A DNA stretch of 8,123 nucleotides from Anaerolineae bacterium (GTDB lineage Bacteria > Chloroflexota > Anaerolineae > 4572-78 > NAK82), in contig JAUVPY010000096.1 in assembly GCA_030598425.1 (NCBI GenBank), positions 1 to 8,123 on the forward strand. The letters are read 5' to 3'. Positions within the stretch are counted from its first letter, which is position 1. Every line of letters begins with the position of its first letter. The notes beneath the pieces are model-generated. The model was not told where the DNA came from. It worked only from the letters and a program-made list of their open reading frames with translations, and did not search any database. This document shows, piece after piece, positions 1 through 5,685 of this stretch. The position numbers and the translations under genes are program-made.

Positions 1-150
1 ACCATCCGACTGATACCCTTGTTAGTAGGGTGGGTCGGCTGGGGGTGGGCCTTTGCTTTTCTGGCCCTGGGTCCGGCGGTCGGGATTTGGGCAATGAGCA
101 CGCTCCAGCGTTCCCCTGCTGCCGTTCGGTTGGCCGGCGGGCGGGGCTGA
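1..150 (+). CDS. C-terminal end of a membrane transporter, probably MFS (5' partial)
   Basis: Reading frame 1 is open from the first base to a TGA at 148-150 and gives 49 residues. The first ~32 form one very hydrophobic segment rich in Gly, Trp and Ala (LLVGWVGWGWAFAFLALGPA). A short cytoplasmic-looking basic tail follows (RSPAAVRLAGGRG). A last transmembrane helix followed by a short Arg/Gly tail is typical of the C-terminus of major facilitator superfamily permeases, and the GPAVGIWAM stretch fits that family. The rest of the gene lies outside the window, so substrate and family cannot be checked. It ends 15 bp from the stop of the convergent SRAP gene, with no visible terminator between them. 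Another polytopic membrane protein is possible. Confidence 0.62.
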   Translation, partial: TIRLIPLLVGWVGWGWAFAFLALGPAVGIWAMSTLQRSPAAVRLAGGRG

Positions 151-165
151 AGGAGCTACCGCGCT

Positions 166-837
166 CTAATTGGCAACCGGCTGGATGCACTCGACGCTGT
201 TATTCTCAGGCGAGTTAACTCTCCGGGAGACTTCGTAAGCTTCCATTTCCTGGTTTGGGTAGGGCGCCAAGGCCGATAGCCATTCGTCAATGTGGGGAGT
301 CGCAGGATCCAGCCAGGCCGTCTCTTGAGACCTGGGAAGGATGAGTGGCATCCGGTCATGGATGGGCTGCATAAGGTCATTGGGGCGCGTGGTAACAATC
401 GTGCACGAGGTAATGGCCTCTCCCTGGGGAGATTTCCAGACGTCGTAGAGGCCCGCCAGGCCCAATGGGCGTTGCGACTTTGACCGGATGAACGTAGGGA
501 CCTTCCCGTGCTCAGTTTTAGCCCATTCAAAGAAACCATCGGCGATGACAAGACATCGCTGGTTTTTGAAGGGTCGTTTGAAACTCGGCTTTTCGCTGAG
601 TGTTTCCGAGCGAGCGTTGATCATTCTCGAGCCGATTTTGGGATCCTTTGCCCAGAAAGGTATCAGGCCCCAGCGCATCTTCTCCAAGGAGTTTCCCTCT
701 TCTCGTCGAACCACTACGGCCACGTCTTGGGTGGGGGCGATGTTGTAGCTCGGCTCGGGTTCCCAGCGAACCTGTTGAATGCGAAAAGCCTCTTTGATCT
801 CCTCTAAGTTTCTATACAAGACAAATCGTCCACACAT
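166..837 (-). CDS. SOS response-associated peptidase (SRAP/YedK/HMCES family)
   Basis: This is a complete 223-residue SRAP-domain protein, close to the family's usual ~220 residues. Family members form a thiazolidine DNA-protein crosslink with abasic sites in single-stranded DNA, shielding them from error-prone processing. All expected active-site residues are present: Cys2 directly after the initiator Met (MCGRF), which becomes the N-terminal nucleophile, Asn74 in INARSET, Glu104 in DGFFEW and His160 in PIHDRMP. Their spacing matches E. coli YedK (C2, N75, E105, H160) within a residue. The start must be this ATG because Cys2 has to follow it, and a GAGAGGAG ribosome site lies just upstream. 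The gene is monocistronic and convergent with the partial transporter. An AT-rich stretch with inverted repeats near 883-946 probably contains the promoter. Confidence 0.95.
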   Translation of the reverse strand: MCGRFVLYRNLEEIKEAFRIQQVRWEPEPSYNIAPTQDVAVVVRREEGNSLEKMRWGLIPFWAKDPKIGSRMINARSETLSEKPSFKRPFKNQRCLVIADGFFEWAKTEHGKVPTFIRSKSQRPLGLAGLYDVWKSPQGEAITSCTIVTTRPNDLMQPIHDRMPLILPRSQETAWLDPATPHIDEWLSALAPYPNQEMEAYEVSRRVNSPENNSVECIQPVAN

Positions 838-882
838 CAGAAGTCTCCTCTCTTTCCCAGGATGGCCTTGATATCATCCATT

Positions 883-946
883 CGCTTGCGCGTGAGTATA
901 CTTCTCACTGGTTCAGTTTATACTGACAGGTCTGTGCGCGCAAGCG
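883..946. repeat. Nested inverted repeats upstream of the SRAP gene
   Basis: CGCTTGCGCG near 883-894 is the reverse complement of CGCGCAAGCG at 937-946. Between these arms lies ACTGGTTCAGT (907-917), a 4-bp dyad with a 3-nt spacer. The region could fold as a branched hairpin or cruciform, or hold operator sites. On the minus strand TATAAA (922-917) could be a -10 element for the SRAP gene, but no convincing -35 accompanies it at normal spacing. The left arm position is good to about 2 bases. Confidence 0.4.
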
Positions 947-965
947 GGCATCTATGGAGGTAGGA

Positions 966-996
966 ATAAAAAAGCGCCACCTGCGCAGGTGGCGCT
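966..996 (-). terminator. Intrinsic terminator of the SWIM zinc-finger gene
   Basis: A perfect 24-bp palindrome (973-996) has arms AGCGCCACCTGC and GCAGGTGGCGCT. On the minus strand it is followed by a T6 tract (plus-strand A at 968-973). It starts 26 bp beyond the SWIM stop codon, the expected place for rho-independent termination. The U-tract lies only on the minus-strand side, so the terminator is directional. Confidence 0.88.
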
Positions 997-1022
997 CTAT
1001 GATCTGCGCTAACTATCCGGCA

Positions 1023-1277
1023 CTATGCCGGCATAGGAGCTGCCTCAGCCGGTGTTACCATTCCCATCAAGATGCGTTCGAGGGTCATAACGTGGCTACA
1101 AACGCCACGTGCACCAAAGAAGCCGCAGTCGCAGGTCCATCGGCCCTCGCTATATGTAACGTTGTGCGCATCGTGGTCGCCGTTAAAGCTTACTTGGAAC
1201 TTGTCAAAGTGGATGCGATCAGGCTCCTGGGCATAGCGCATCGCTTTTTCTATCTTGCCGATCATACTCGAGTCCAT
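1023..1277 (-). CDS. Small stand-alone SWIM zinc-finger protein
   Basis: This 84-residue protein is mostly a SWIM-type zinc finger. Residues 47-62 read WTCDCGFFGARGVCSH, giving the CxC-x8-CxH zinc ligands Cys49, Cys51, Cys60 and His62. Residues 22-46 look like the beta strands that precede the ligands in SWIM domains (FDKFQVSFNGDHDAHNVTY). A short helix follows (VMTLERIL), then an Ala/Pro/Met tail. SWIM fingers bind DNA or protein and usually sit inside larger proteins such as SWI2/SNF2 ATPases, transposases or Rad51-paralogue partners. Here the domain stands alone, so a partner protein is likely but not identified. The start ATG has a strong GAGGAGG site 7 nt upstream. The gene appears to be read from the promoter at 1452-1480 through an intervening terminator, so expression may be controlled by attenuation. 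The zinc finger is clear; the role is unknown. Confidence 0.85.
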   Translation of the reverse strand: MDSSMIGKIEKAMRYAQEPDRIHFDKFQVSFNGDHDAHNVTYSEGRWTCDCGFFGARGVCSHVMTLERILMGMVTPAEAAPMPA

Positions 1278-1336
1278 TTAGCTGCCTCCTCTTCTTTTAG
1301 ACTTGGCCTCTTGTGGGCCTCTATTTGTTTGCGTGT

Positions 1337-1426
1337 TCACACGCCGAAAAAAAAGAGCACACAGGCGCAAAGGTACCTGCGTGCTCTCAGGAAGTCTATT
1401 CGATTAGGGGAAGCCAGATTGGTCAT
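1337..1426 (-). CDS. Possible 29-residue leader peptide spanning the terminator upstream of the SWIM gene
   Basis: A short minus-strand ORF starts at ATG 1426, with a GGGAGG ribosome site 9 nt upstream. It lies almost directly downstream of the consensus promoter at 1452-1480. Its 29 codons run through the terminator hairpin and T-tract and stop at TGA (1339-1337). The C-terminal half reads RARRYLCACVLFFF: two cysteines, three arginines and a Phe run that is forced by the T-tract. A ribosome translating this ORF would cover the hairpin arms, as in ribosome-mediated attenuation. It is not a recognised leader peptide family, and the ORF could be fortuitous. What supports it is the arrangement of promoter, ribosome site, ORF and terminator. 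Confidence 0.4.
   Translation of the reverse strand: MTNLASPNRIDFLRARRYLCACVLFFFGV
1347..1386 (-). terminator. Intrinsic terminator or attenuator between apgM and the SWIM gene
   Basis: The stem pairs GAGCAC (1355-1360) with GTGCTC (1381-1386). It extends past a single mismatch to CAGG (1362-1365) with CCTG (1376-1379), leaving a 10-nt loop. On the minus strand it is followed by T8 (plus-strand A at 1347-1354). It would end the bioY-apgM transcript. It also lies about 60 nt downstream of the promoter at 1452-1480 and 70 nt before the SWIM start, so it may act as an attenuator or end a ~100-nt RNA. Confidence 0.85.
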
Positions 1427-1451
1427 AGCCCAAAACCTCCCACCTGCCAAC

Positions 1452-1480
1452 AGTATACAACTTGACTCCCCTCTTGTCAA
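1452..1480 (-). promoter_or_regulatory. Consensus sigma-70 promoter for the leader/SWIM transcript
   Basis: On the minus strand, TTGACA (1480-1475) is separated by exactly 17 nt from TATACT (1457-1452). This is a perfect -35 with a near-perfect -10. Transcription would start near 1445, immediately before the GGGAGG ribosome site of the leader ORF. The -35 begins only 33 nt after the apgM stop codon. No other promoter is evident between here and the SWIM start. Confidence 0.8.
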
Positions 1481-1513
1481 CCCCTCTACCTGACGGCTAC
1501 CCTACGTAATGGA

Positions 1514-2722
1514 CTACGCCCCGAATTTGGCCAGGCGCGAGGCGTGGGCCAAAGCGAGTGGCATAATGTCTACGTGGCGAATGCGTCCCAGGCTGCCCCC
1601 CAGGCAGGCCGTCTCTCCAAACTCGGTGACCAGGTCCCGGCGCCCGGTGCGTGCTGATAGCATAATAGGCAGCGCGTGCCAGCTATGGCTCTTTAGCAGC
1701 GCCGGGGTTGAGTGGTCGCCGGTAACGACCAGCACGTCAGGCTCAAGGTCGAGCAAGTCGGGCAAGGCTTCGTCCACGGTTTCGATGACGTGGACTTTCC
1801 CCTCGAAATCGCCATCCTCACCGGCGCTATCCGTCTTCTTGATGTGCACGAAAAAGAAATCATACTTTTCCCAGTTCTGGCGCACCGTCTCAAACTCGTC
1901 GGCAGGCGCGTCTCCGTCGACGGGCAGAACTTCCATCCCTACCAGCCGCGACACACCCTTGTACATTGGGTAGACAGCCACGGCTGCGGACCGTAATTTG
2001 TGGATATCGGGAAACTTGGGCAGATTGGGATCGACGGCAAAGCCGCGCAACGTAAGCATGTTGGCCGGCGGGTGATCGGCCAGCATGTGCGTTGCTTCGG
2101 TGATCCACCGGTTGGCTAATTCCGCGGTCTGCTCGGCGGGCTGGCTATGAGCGACGGCCGGGAGCGGTGCGACACCCGTCTGTTGAGGGTCGGTATCGTG
2201 AATGTCTCCCGCCAGCCCTTCGCCACGCAGCACGAGTACAAACCGGTATTCCTTCACCGGCTCGACGAAGGTTTGCACACCAGGCAACTGGATGCTTCGC
2301 AGCAACTCTACCCGTGTGGCCCCTTCCTCGGTCGGGATGCGCCCGGCTCGTCGGTCCGTGATAAGGCCGTTGGCATCCACGGTACAGAAATTGCCCCGTG
2401 CTGCCACGTCTGCCGGCTGAAGGTCGAAGCCGATGCCCAGCGCCTCCAGCACGCCACGCCCGATTTCGTATTGCAGCGGGTCGTAGCCAAAGAGCGAAAG
2501 GTGTCCCGGGCCGCTGCCAGGGGTAATTCCAGGCGCCACGGCGATGCTCATACCACATGACGAGCGGGCCGCTAAGGCGTCTAGATTGGGCGTGCGGCCC
2601 GCTTCCAACTCAGTGGGGCCGCCCGGCTCCATCGGGGCGCCACCCACTCCGTCCAGCACCAGCAACACGATTTTGGTATTGTTCTTGATAGAGAGTTCTT
2701 GCATCAATTCAAGCTGATTCAT
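1514..2722 (-). CDS. apgM: 2,3-bisphosphoglycerate-independent phosphoglycerate mutase, archaeal type
   Basis: This 402-residue enzyme interconverts 3- and 2-phosphoglycerate in glycolysis and gluconeogenesis without 2,3-BPG. It belongs to the alkaline phosphatase superfamily, and 402 residues is normal for ApgM (E. coli-type GpmI is longer, ~510). Visible landmarks are the N-terminal metal Asp24 in LLVLDGVGG, the presumed nucleophile Ser70 in TPGSGPGHLSLFGYDP, EIGRGVLEALGIG, and AARGNFCTVD with ITDRRAGRIPT. The metal-binding HIKKTDSAGEDGD (His293, Asp298, Asp303), TGDHSTP (Asp336, His337) and the histidines of KSHSWHALP near residues 346-349 follow. The ATG has GAGGAA 7 nt upstream; an internal Met7 is the only close alternative start. 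It lies 26 bp downstream of bioY on the same strand, probably co-transcribed from the bioY promoter. Confidence 0.95.
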   Translation of the reverse strand: MNQLELMQELSIKNNTKIVLLVLDGVGGAPMEPGGPTELEAGRTPNLDALAARSSCGMSIAVAPGITPGSGPGHLSLFGYDPLQYEIGRGVLEALGIGFDLQPADVAARGNFCTVDANGLITDRRAGRIPTEEGATRVELLRSIQLPGVQTFVEPVKEYRFVLVLRGEGLAGDIHDTDPQQTGVAPLPAVAHSQPAEQTAELANRWITEATHMLADHPPANMLTLRGFAVDPNLPKFPDIHKLRSAAVAVYPMYKGVSRLVGMEVLPVDGDAPADEFETVRQNWEKYDFFFVHIKKTDSAGEDGDFEGKVHVIETVDEALPDLLDLEPDVLVVTGDHSTPALLKSHSWHALPIMLSARTGRRDLVTEFGETACLGGSLGRIRHVDIMPLALAHASRLAKFGA

Positions 2723-2748
2723 CGAAGGTTCCTCGTCTGTTGGGGAGA

Positions 2749-3300
2749 TTATTGGCCCATTAGCAATCGTCCGCTCTCGGCGACGGCGGCGGCGACCAGG
2801 GCTTTGCCCAGATCAATCAGGATGAAGGGGGCCACACCTAACGTCCAGGCTGTGCTTAGACCGCCCACGGCTGGTGCCAGCCAGGCAACTCCCGCAGCAT
2901 AGATTACCGCCACGCCAGCCAATGCTGCCAGAAACCGACTTATCCTCGTGGCTGGCAGTCTTTCAGCCAGCCAGCCGGTGACAAATGCGGCTGGGACAAA
3001 GCCGATCAAGTAGCCAGCGGTCGGCCCGGTGAGGGCGGCCGTACCCAGCCCTCTGGCATCCAGGGGCAGTCCAGCGGCAATCGTGGCCAGGTAGACGAGT
3101 TGGCTGGCGGCTCCCGCTCTGGGCCCCAGCACCAGTCCGGACAGAAGCACTGCCATCACCTGAAGTGTGATCGGCACCGGCGTAAACGGCAGGGGAAGGG
3201 TGACGCGAGCGGCCAATGCGGTAAAGGCAGCGAACAGGATAATGCCTATTAGTCGTGCCAAGTGAGAAGTTCGTAAGCGGGATGTTGTGGTCGACAGCAT
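2749..3300 (-). CDS. bioY: BioY, substrate-binding S-component of a biotin ECF transporter
   Basis: This 183-residue integral membrane protein is of normal BioY length and captures biotin, usually together with the EcfT and EcfA energising subunits. Family signatures are ARVTLPLPFTPVPITLQVMA (31-50), LVLGPRAGAASQLVYLATIAAG (57-78), TGPTAGYLIGF (91-101) and PFILIDLGK (158-166). The last holds the Asp163/Lys166 pair of the conserved PFxxxDxxK motif that lines the biotin site. About six hydrophobic segments are visible. The start at 3300 is an ATG with AGGAGG 9 nt upstream; a TTG at 3321 is in frame but overlaps the ribosome site and is unlikely. No ecfA or ecfT lies beside it, so it either uses a shared module encoded elsewhere or works alone. 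apgM follows 26 bp downstream. No biotin operator was recognised. Confidence 0.94.
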   Translation of the reverse strand: MLSTTTSRLRTSHLARLIGIILFAAFTALAARVTLPLPFTPVPITLQVMAVLLSGLVLGPRAGAASQLVYLATIAAGLPLDARGLGTAALTGPTAGYLIGFVPAAFVTGWLAERLPATRISRFLAALAGVAVIYAAGVAWLAPAVGGLSTAWTLGVAPFILIDLGKALVAAAVAESGRLLMGQ

Positions 3301-3332
3301 CGTTGAGCTCCTCCTGTGCAAAATGTAACAAG

Positions 3333-3361
3333 AGTATAGTTTATCTGTAGCTATCTGTCAA
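3333..3361 (-). promoter_or_regulatory. Consensus promoter of bioY-apgM
   Basis: On the minus strand, TTGACA (3361-3356), 17 nt, then TATACT (3338-3333). The hexamers and spacing are identical to those of the promoter at 1452-1480. Transcription would start near 3326, giving a leader of about 25 nt, too short for a riboswitch. The promoter sits between the deoB hairpin and bioY, so bioY is a separate transcription unit. Confidence 0.85.
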
Positions 3362-3369
3362 TCATAATC

Positions 3370-3390
3370 CCCAGACCCTTAGGGTCTGGG
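3370..3390 (-). terminator. Hairpin directly after deoB, probable terminator
   Basis: CCCAGACCC (3370-3378) and GGGTCTGGG (3382-3390) form a perfect 9-bp stem with a 3-nt loop, abutting the deoB TAA. The minus-strand sequence after it is AT-rich (GATTATGATT) but has no clean T-run, so termination may be partial. Confidence 0.6.
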
Positions 3391-4572
3391 TTAGTACGCG
3401 ATGAACGCCTGAGCAAAACTCTCTCCAGCCCCGTCCCAATCGACATCCAGCAAATCGGCGATGGAAGCCGCCACGTCTGCGAAACTGTCACGGGTTCCCA
3501 GATTAGTTCGCCGGCGAACCTGAGAACCGAAAATTAAGAGGGGAACTCGCTCCCGTGAGTGGTCGGTGCTCGGAGTCGTAGGGTCGTTGCCATGGTCGGC
3601 CGTAATCATCAGCACGTCACTGTTGCGCAAGGCCGCTTGGATCTCAGGCAGGCGTACATCGAACTCCTCTAAGGCGTCGGCATAGCCACGCGGATTGTTG
3701 CGATGACCGTACAGCATATCAAAGTCTACCAGGTTGGCAAAGATCAGCCCGTCGGCATCGGCGGTCGCAAACTCCAGAATGGCGTCGACGCCAGCCATGT
3801 TGTTGAGCGTGTGATTGCTCTGGGTTAAACCACGGTGGGCGAAGATATCTTCGATCTTGCCCACCCCTATCACTTCTTTGCCATCGGCCTTTAGTACGTC
3901 CAGGAGGGTGTCCTTGGTAGGGGACAGTGAGAAGTCCTTGCGGCGCTCGGTACGAGTGAAATCGCCCGGCTCGCCCACAAATGGGCGGGCGATGACGCGT
4001 CCCACCGCGTGTTCGCCAGTGAGCAGTTCGCGGGCAATCCGGCAACAGCGATATAGCTCGTCCACGGGGATGACCTCTTCGTGGGCCGCTATCTGAAAGA
4101 CGCTATCGGCGCTTGTGTAAACGATGGGCTTCCCGGAGAGCATATGCTCCGCACCCAATTCCTGAATAATCACAGTGCCCGACGCTGGGTAATTGCCCAG
4201 CGTCCCGCTTCCAATGCGTCGCTCAAACTCAGCGATCAGGTCGTCTGGGAAGCCGTCAGGATAGGTGGGAAAAGGCTTGTCGAGAGGTACTCCCATCAGC
4301 TCCCAGTGCCCCGTGGTAGTGTCTTTTCCGCCTGAGATCTCTGTAAGACGGCCATAGCCACCCAAGGGCTCATCTACCGGTGGCACCCCTTCAACCGACG
4401 TGATGTTGCCCAGTCCCAACTGGCCCAGGTTTGGCAGCCTCAGCCCGCCCACTGCTCGTGCTGTGTTGGCCAGAGTGTTGGAACCTTGGTCACCGAACGC
4501 CCCCGCATCGGGTGCATTGCCGCAGCCCACGCTGTCGATAATGATCAGAATCACACGTCGTATATCACTCAT
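3391..4572 (-). CDS. deoB: Phosphopentomutase
   Basis: This 393-residue alkaline-phosphatase-superfamily enzyme interconverts ribose or deoxyribose 1-phosphate and 5-phosphate, linking nucleoside salvage to the pentose phosphate pathway. It is of normal bacterial DeoB length. Visible motifs are [11 protein letters not shown] with metal Asp13, [14 protein letters not shown] with the phospho-acceptor Thr85, [13 protein letters not shown] (Asp285, His290), TADHGND (Asp326, His327) and TDHSRE (His338). These lie within one residue of the B. cereus enzyme's catalytic positions. The start at 4572 was chosen because GGAGAA lies 7 nt upstream and the protein then begins at the conserved [16 protein letters not shown]. 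An in-frame ATG at 4632 would add 20 unconserved residues and has no properly spaced ribosome site. No nucleoside phosphorylase gene adjoins it. It is transcribed divergently from the HTH-Sm operon. Confidence 0.96.
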   Translation of the reverse strand: MSDIRRVILIIIDSVGCGNAPDAGAFGDQGSNTLANTARAVGGLRLPNLGQLGLGNITSVEGVPPVDEPLGGYGRLTEISGGKDTTTGHWELMGVPLDKPFPTYPDGFPDDLIAEFERRIGSGTLGNYPASGTVIIQELGAEHMLSGKPIVYTSADSVFQIAAHEEVIPVDELYRCCRIARELLTGEHAVGRVIARPFVGEPGDFTRTERRKDFSLSPTKDTLLDVLKADGKEVIGVGKIEDIFAHRGLTQSNHTLNNMAGVDAILEFATADADGLIFANLVDFDMLYGHRNNPRGYADALEEFDVRLPEIQAALRNSDVLMITADHGNDPTTPSTDHSRERVPLLIFGSQVRRRTNLGTRDSFADVAASIADLLDVDWDGAGESFAQAFIAY

Positions 4573-4690
4573 CGTATGTTCTCCGACACAAATGGGCAAG
4601 GGAATACCTGCCACGAGTGGGGATGTAGTCATCTCTCAGAGAGGCAATGCACTCTCCGGCTTGGGTGAATCCCGAACGCACCCTGTCGCA

Positions 4691-4719
4691 ACTATACCGC
4701 AAACAAACGCGAATTGCAA
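4691..4719 (-). promoter_or_regulatory. Probable deoB promoter
   Basis: On the minus strand, TTGCAA (4719-4714), 17 nt, then TATAGT (4696-4691). The predicted start near 4684 gives a ~110-nt leader. That leader contains short complementary pieces (GGGTG with CACCC; GAGAG with CTCTC), but I recognise no riboswitch class in it. The -35 is only 24 bp from the -35 of the divergent promoter at 4744-4773. Confidence 0.6.
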
Positions 4720-4743
4720 TTAGTAGCAAGGAGTGGTTGGAGG

Positions 4744-4773
4744 TTGTATTTCCCTTCTACTCTGTGCTATAAT
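4744..4773 (+). promoter_or_regulatory. Probable extended -10 promoter of the HTH-Sm operon
   Basis: TGCTATAAT (4765-4773) is a consensus -10 with the extended TGn element. A weak -35, TTGTAT (4744-4749), lies 18 nt upstream. Transcription would begin near 4780, giving an unusually long leader of ~190 nt before the ATG at 4972. That leader contains the 93-bp inverted-repeat element. Confidence 0.65.
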
Positions 4774-4848
4774 CAAGTTGTTCATCATCTCCTCAATGCC
4801 GGGGGTGAAGGAAGGCGAAGTGGACCTGGGCCATTGGGTTGGGCATAG

Positions 4849-4941
4849 ACTCAGGTGCAACGCACTTGGCTTACGTGAGTACAGCGACCTACTCCACTGG
4901 CTCTGGCTTCAAAACGGGCTAAAAGTGCGTTGCACCTGAGT
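4849..4941. repeat. 93-bp element with perfect 19-bp terminal inverted repeats
   Basis: ACTCAGGTGCAACGCACTT (4849-4867) is the exact reverse complement of AAGTGCGTTGCACCTGAGT (4923-4941), around a 55-nt interior. It lies in the predicted 5' untranslated region of the HTH-Sm operon, ending 30 nt before its first start codon. It may be a MITE-like remnant, since long perfect terminal repeats around a short non-coding core suggest transposase ends. Alternatively it may be a regulatory RNA hairpin. Flanking bases show at most a 2-3 nt TA/TAG similarity, so a target duplication is not established. No insertion sequence family was recognised from the repeat. Confidence 0.75.
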
Positions 4942-4971
4942 AGTTACGCTAATTCTTAGAAAGGGTGAACC

Positions 4972-5685
4972 ATGTCGGACAATCTATGGGAAATTCGACG
5001 GCGCAAGAAAATGAAGGTGCGCGACCTGGCCGCCAAATCAGGAGTGCCTGCCTCCACCATCCATCAATACGAAGCCGGTGAAAATCCCATTTCCCAGGCG
5101 CATTTGCGCCAGCTTGCCCGTGCCCTCATCGTGGACACCTGGGACATCAAGCCCGTCTCAGATCCAAAACCTCGTGCCCAAAGAGCACCTGCCAAAACCA
5201 AGCCGCCGCGCGAACCTCGTCCCCAAAAGGAAGCGAAACCGGCCCGCCCGCCGGTGCCAGCCCGCCCCACCCAGATCGAACACCTGCTCCACCTGGCGGA
5301 ACGATTCCCCGATGTAGACCGGGCGACGCTCGAAGCCCAAGCTGGCAAAACCCTGGAGGAATTGACGACCAAAGAGGCCAGTGAGATGTTGAGCCAACTT
5401 CAGGAACGTCTTCGTCAGGAACAGCCGCCTCGTGTCAAACAGCCCTTCGACCGGCATCGCGCCTACTTGCCGGAGGGGGTGGACGAGTTCGAGTTGAAGT
5501 ACCTCGCGACGGCGCAACAAGCGGGCGATATCTTGCACGTCACTCTTTTCGACCGTAAGCAGCTCGAGGGACAGATCCTTGGCTTCAGCCCGTACTCCAT
5601 TACTCTACGCCAGTCAGACGGAGAGGAGACTACCGTCAATAAATTGGCCATTGCCTACTATCGCAAGAAGGGGGCTGACCAATGA
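4972..5685 (+). CDS. XRE-type HTH protein with C-terminal Hfq/Sm-like domain
   Basis: This 237-residue protein appears to have four parts. Residues 4-60 form an XRE/Cro-type helix-turn-helix (LAAKSGVPASTIHQYEAGEN). Residues 63-100 are a Pro/Ala/Lys/Arg-rich flexible basic linker. Residues 101-150 form a helical segment (FPDVDRATLEAQAG, then TLEELTTKEASEMLSQL). Residues 170-233 resemble Hfq: a short helix (DEFELKYLATAQQ), a Sm1-like run HVTLFDRKQLEGQILGF followed by SPYSITLRQ, and a Sm2-like VNKLAIAYY that aligns with Hfq's VYKHAIST. If so, it may bind DNA through one end and RNA through the other. Lys224 matches Hfq Lys56, but the following His is Leu. The ATG has AAGGGTG upstream. It overlaps the next gene by 4 bp (ATGA). 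HTH confidence is high; the Sm assignment rests on motif reading alone. Confidence 0.8.
   Translation: MSDNLWEIRRRKKMKVRDLAAKSGVPASTIHQYEAGENPISQAHLRQLARALIVDTWDIKPVSDPKPRAQRAPAKTKPPREPRPQKEAKPARPPVPARPTQIEHLLHLAERFPDVDRATLEAQAGKTLEELTTKEASEMLSQLQERLRQEQPPRVKQPFDRHRAYLPEGVDEFELKYLATAQQAGDILHVTLFDRKQLEGQILGFSPYSITLRQSDGEETTVNKLAIAYYRKKGADQ

Noticed and set aside
954..1493. 179-codon plus-strand open frame
   Set aside because: It is antisense to the SWIM gene, crosses two terminators and the leader promoter, and has no family-like pattern or ribosome site.
2147..2560. 137-codon frames on both strands inside apgM
   Set aside because: These are shadows of the high-GC apgM coding frame; apgM carries all the family motifs.
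4573..4632. 20-residue N-terminal extension of DeoB from an upstream ATG
   Set aside because: The extension is unconserved in character and lacks a spaced ribosome site; the ATG at 4572 has GGAGAA and begins at the family's usual N-terminus.
4580..4690. Possible riboswitch in the deoB leader
   Set aside because: Short complementary segments exist, but none matches a riboswitch consensus I know, and the pairings are weak.
4797..4939. Small plus-strand ORF (ATG 4797) through the 93-bp inverted repeat
   Set aside because: No Shine-Dalgarno site precedes the ATG, and the frame ends inside the right repeat arm. It is more likely an accident of the repeat sequence than a gene.
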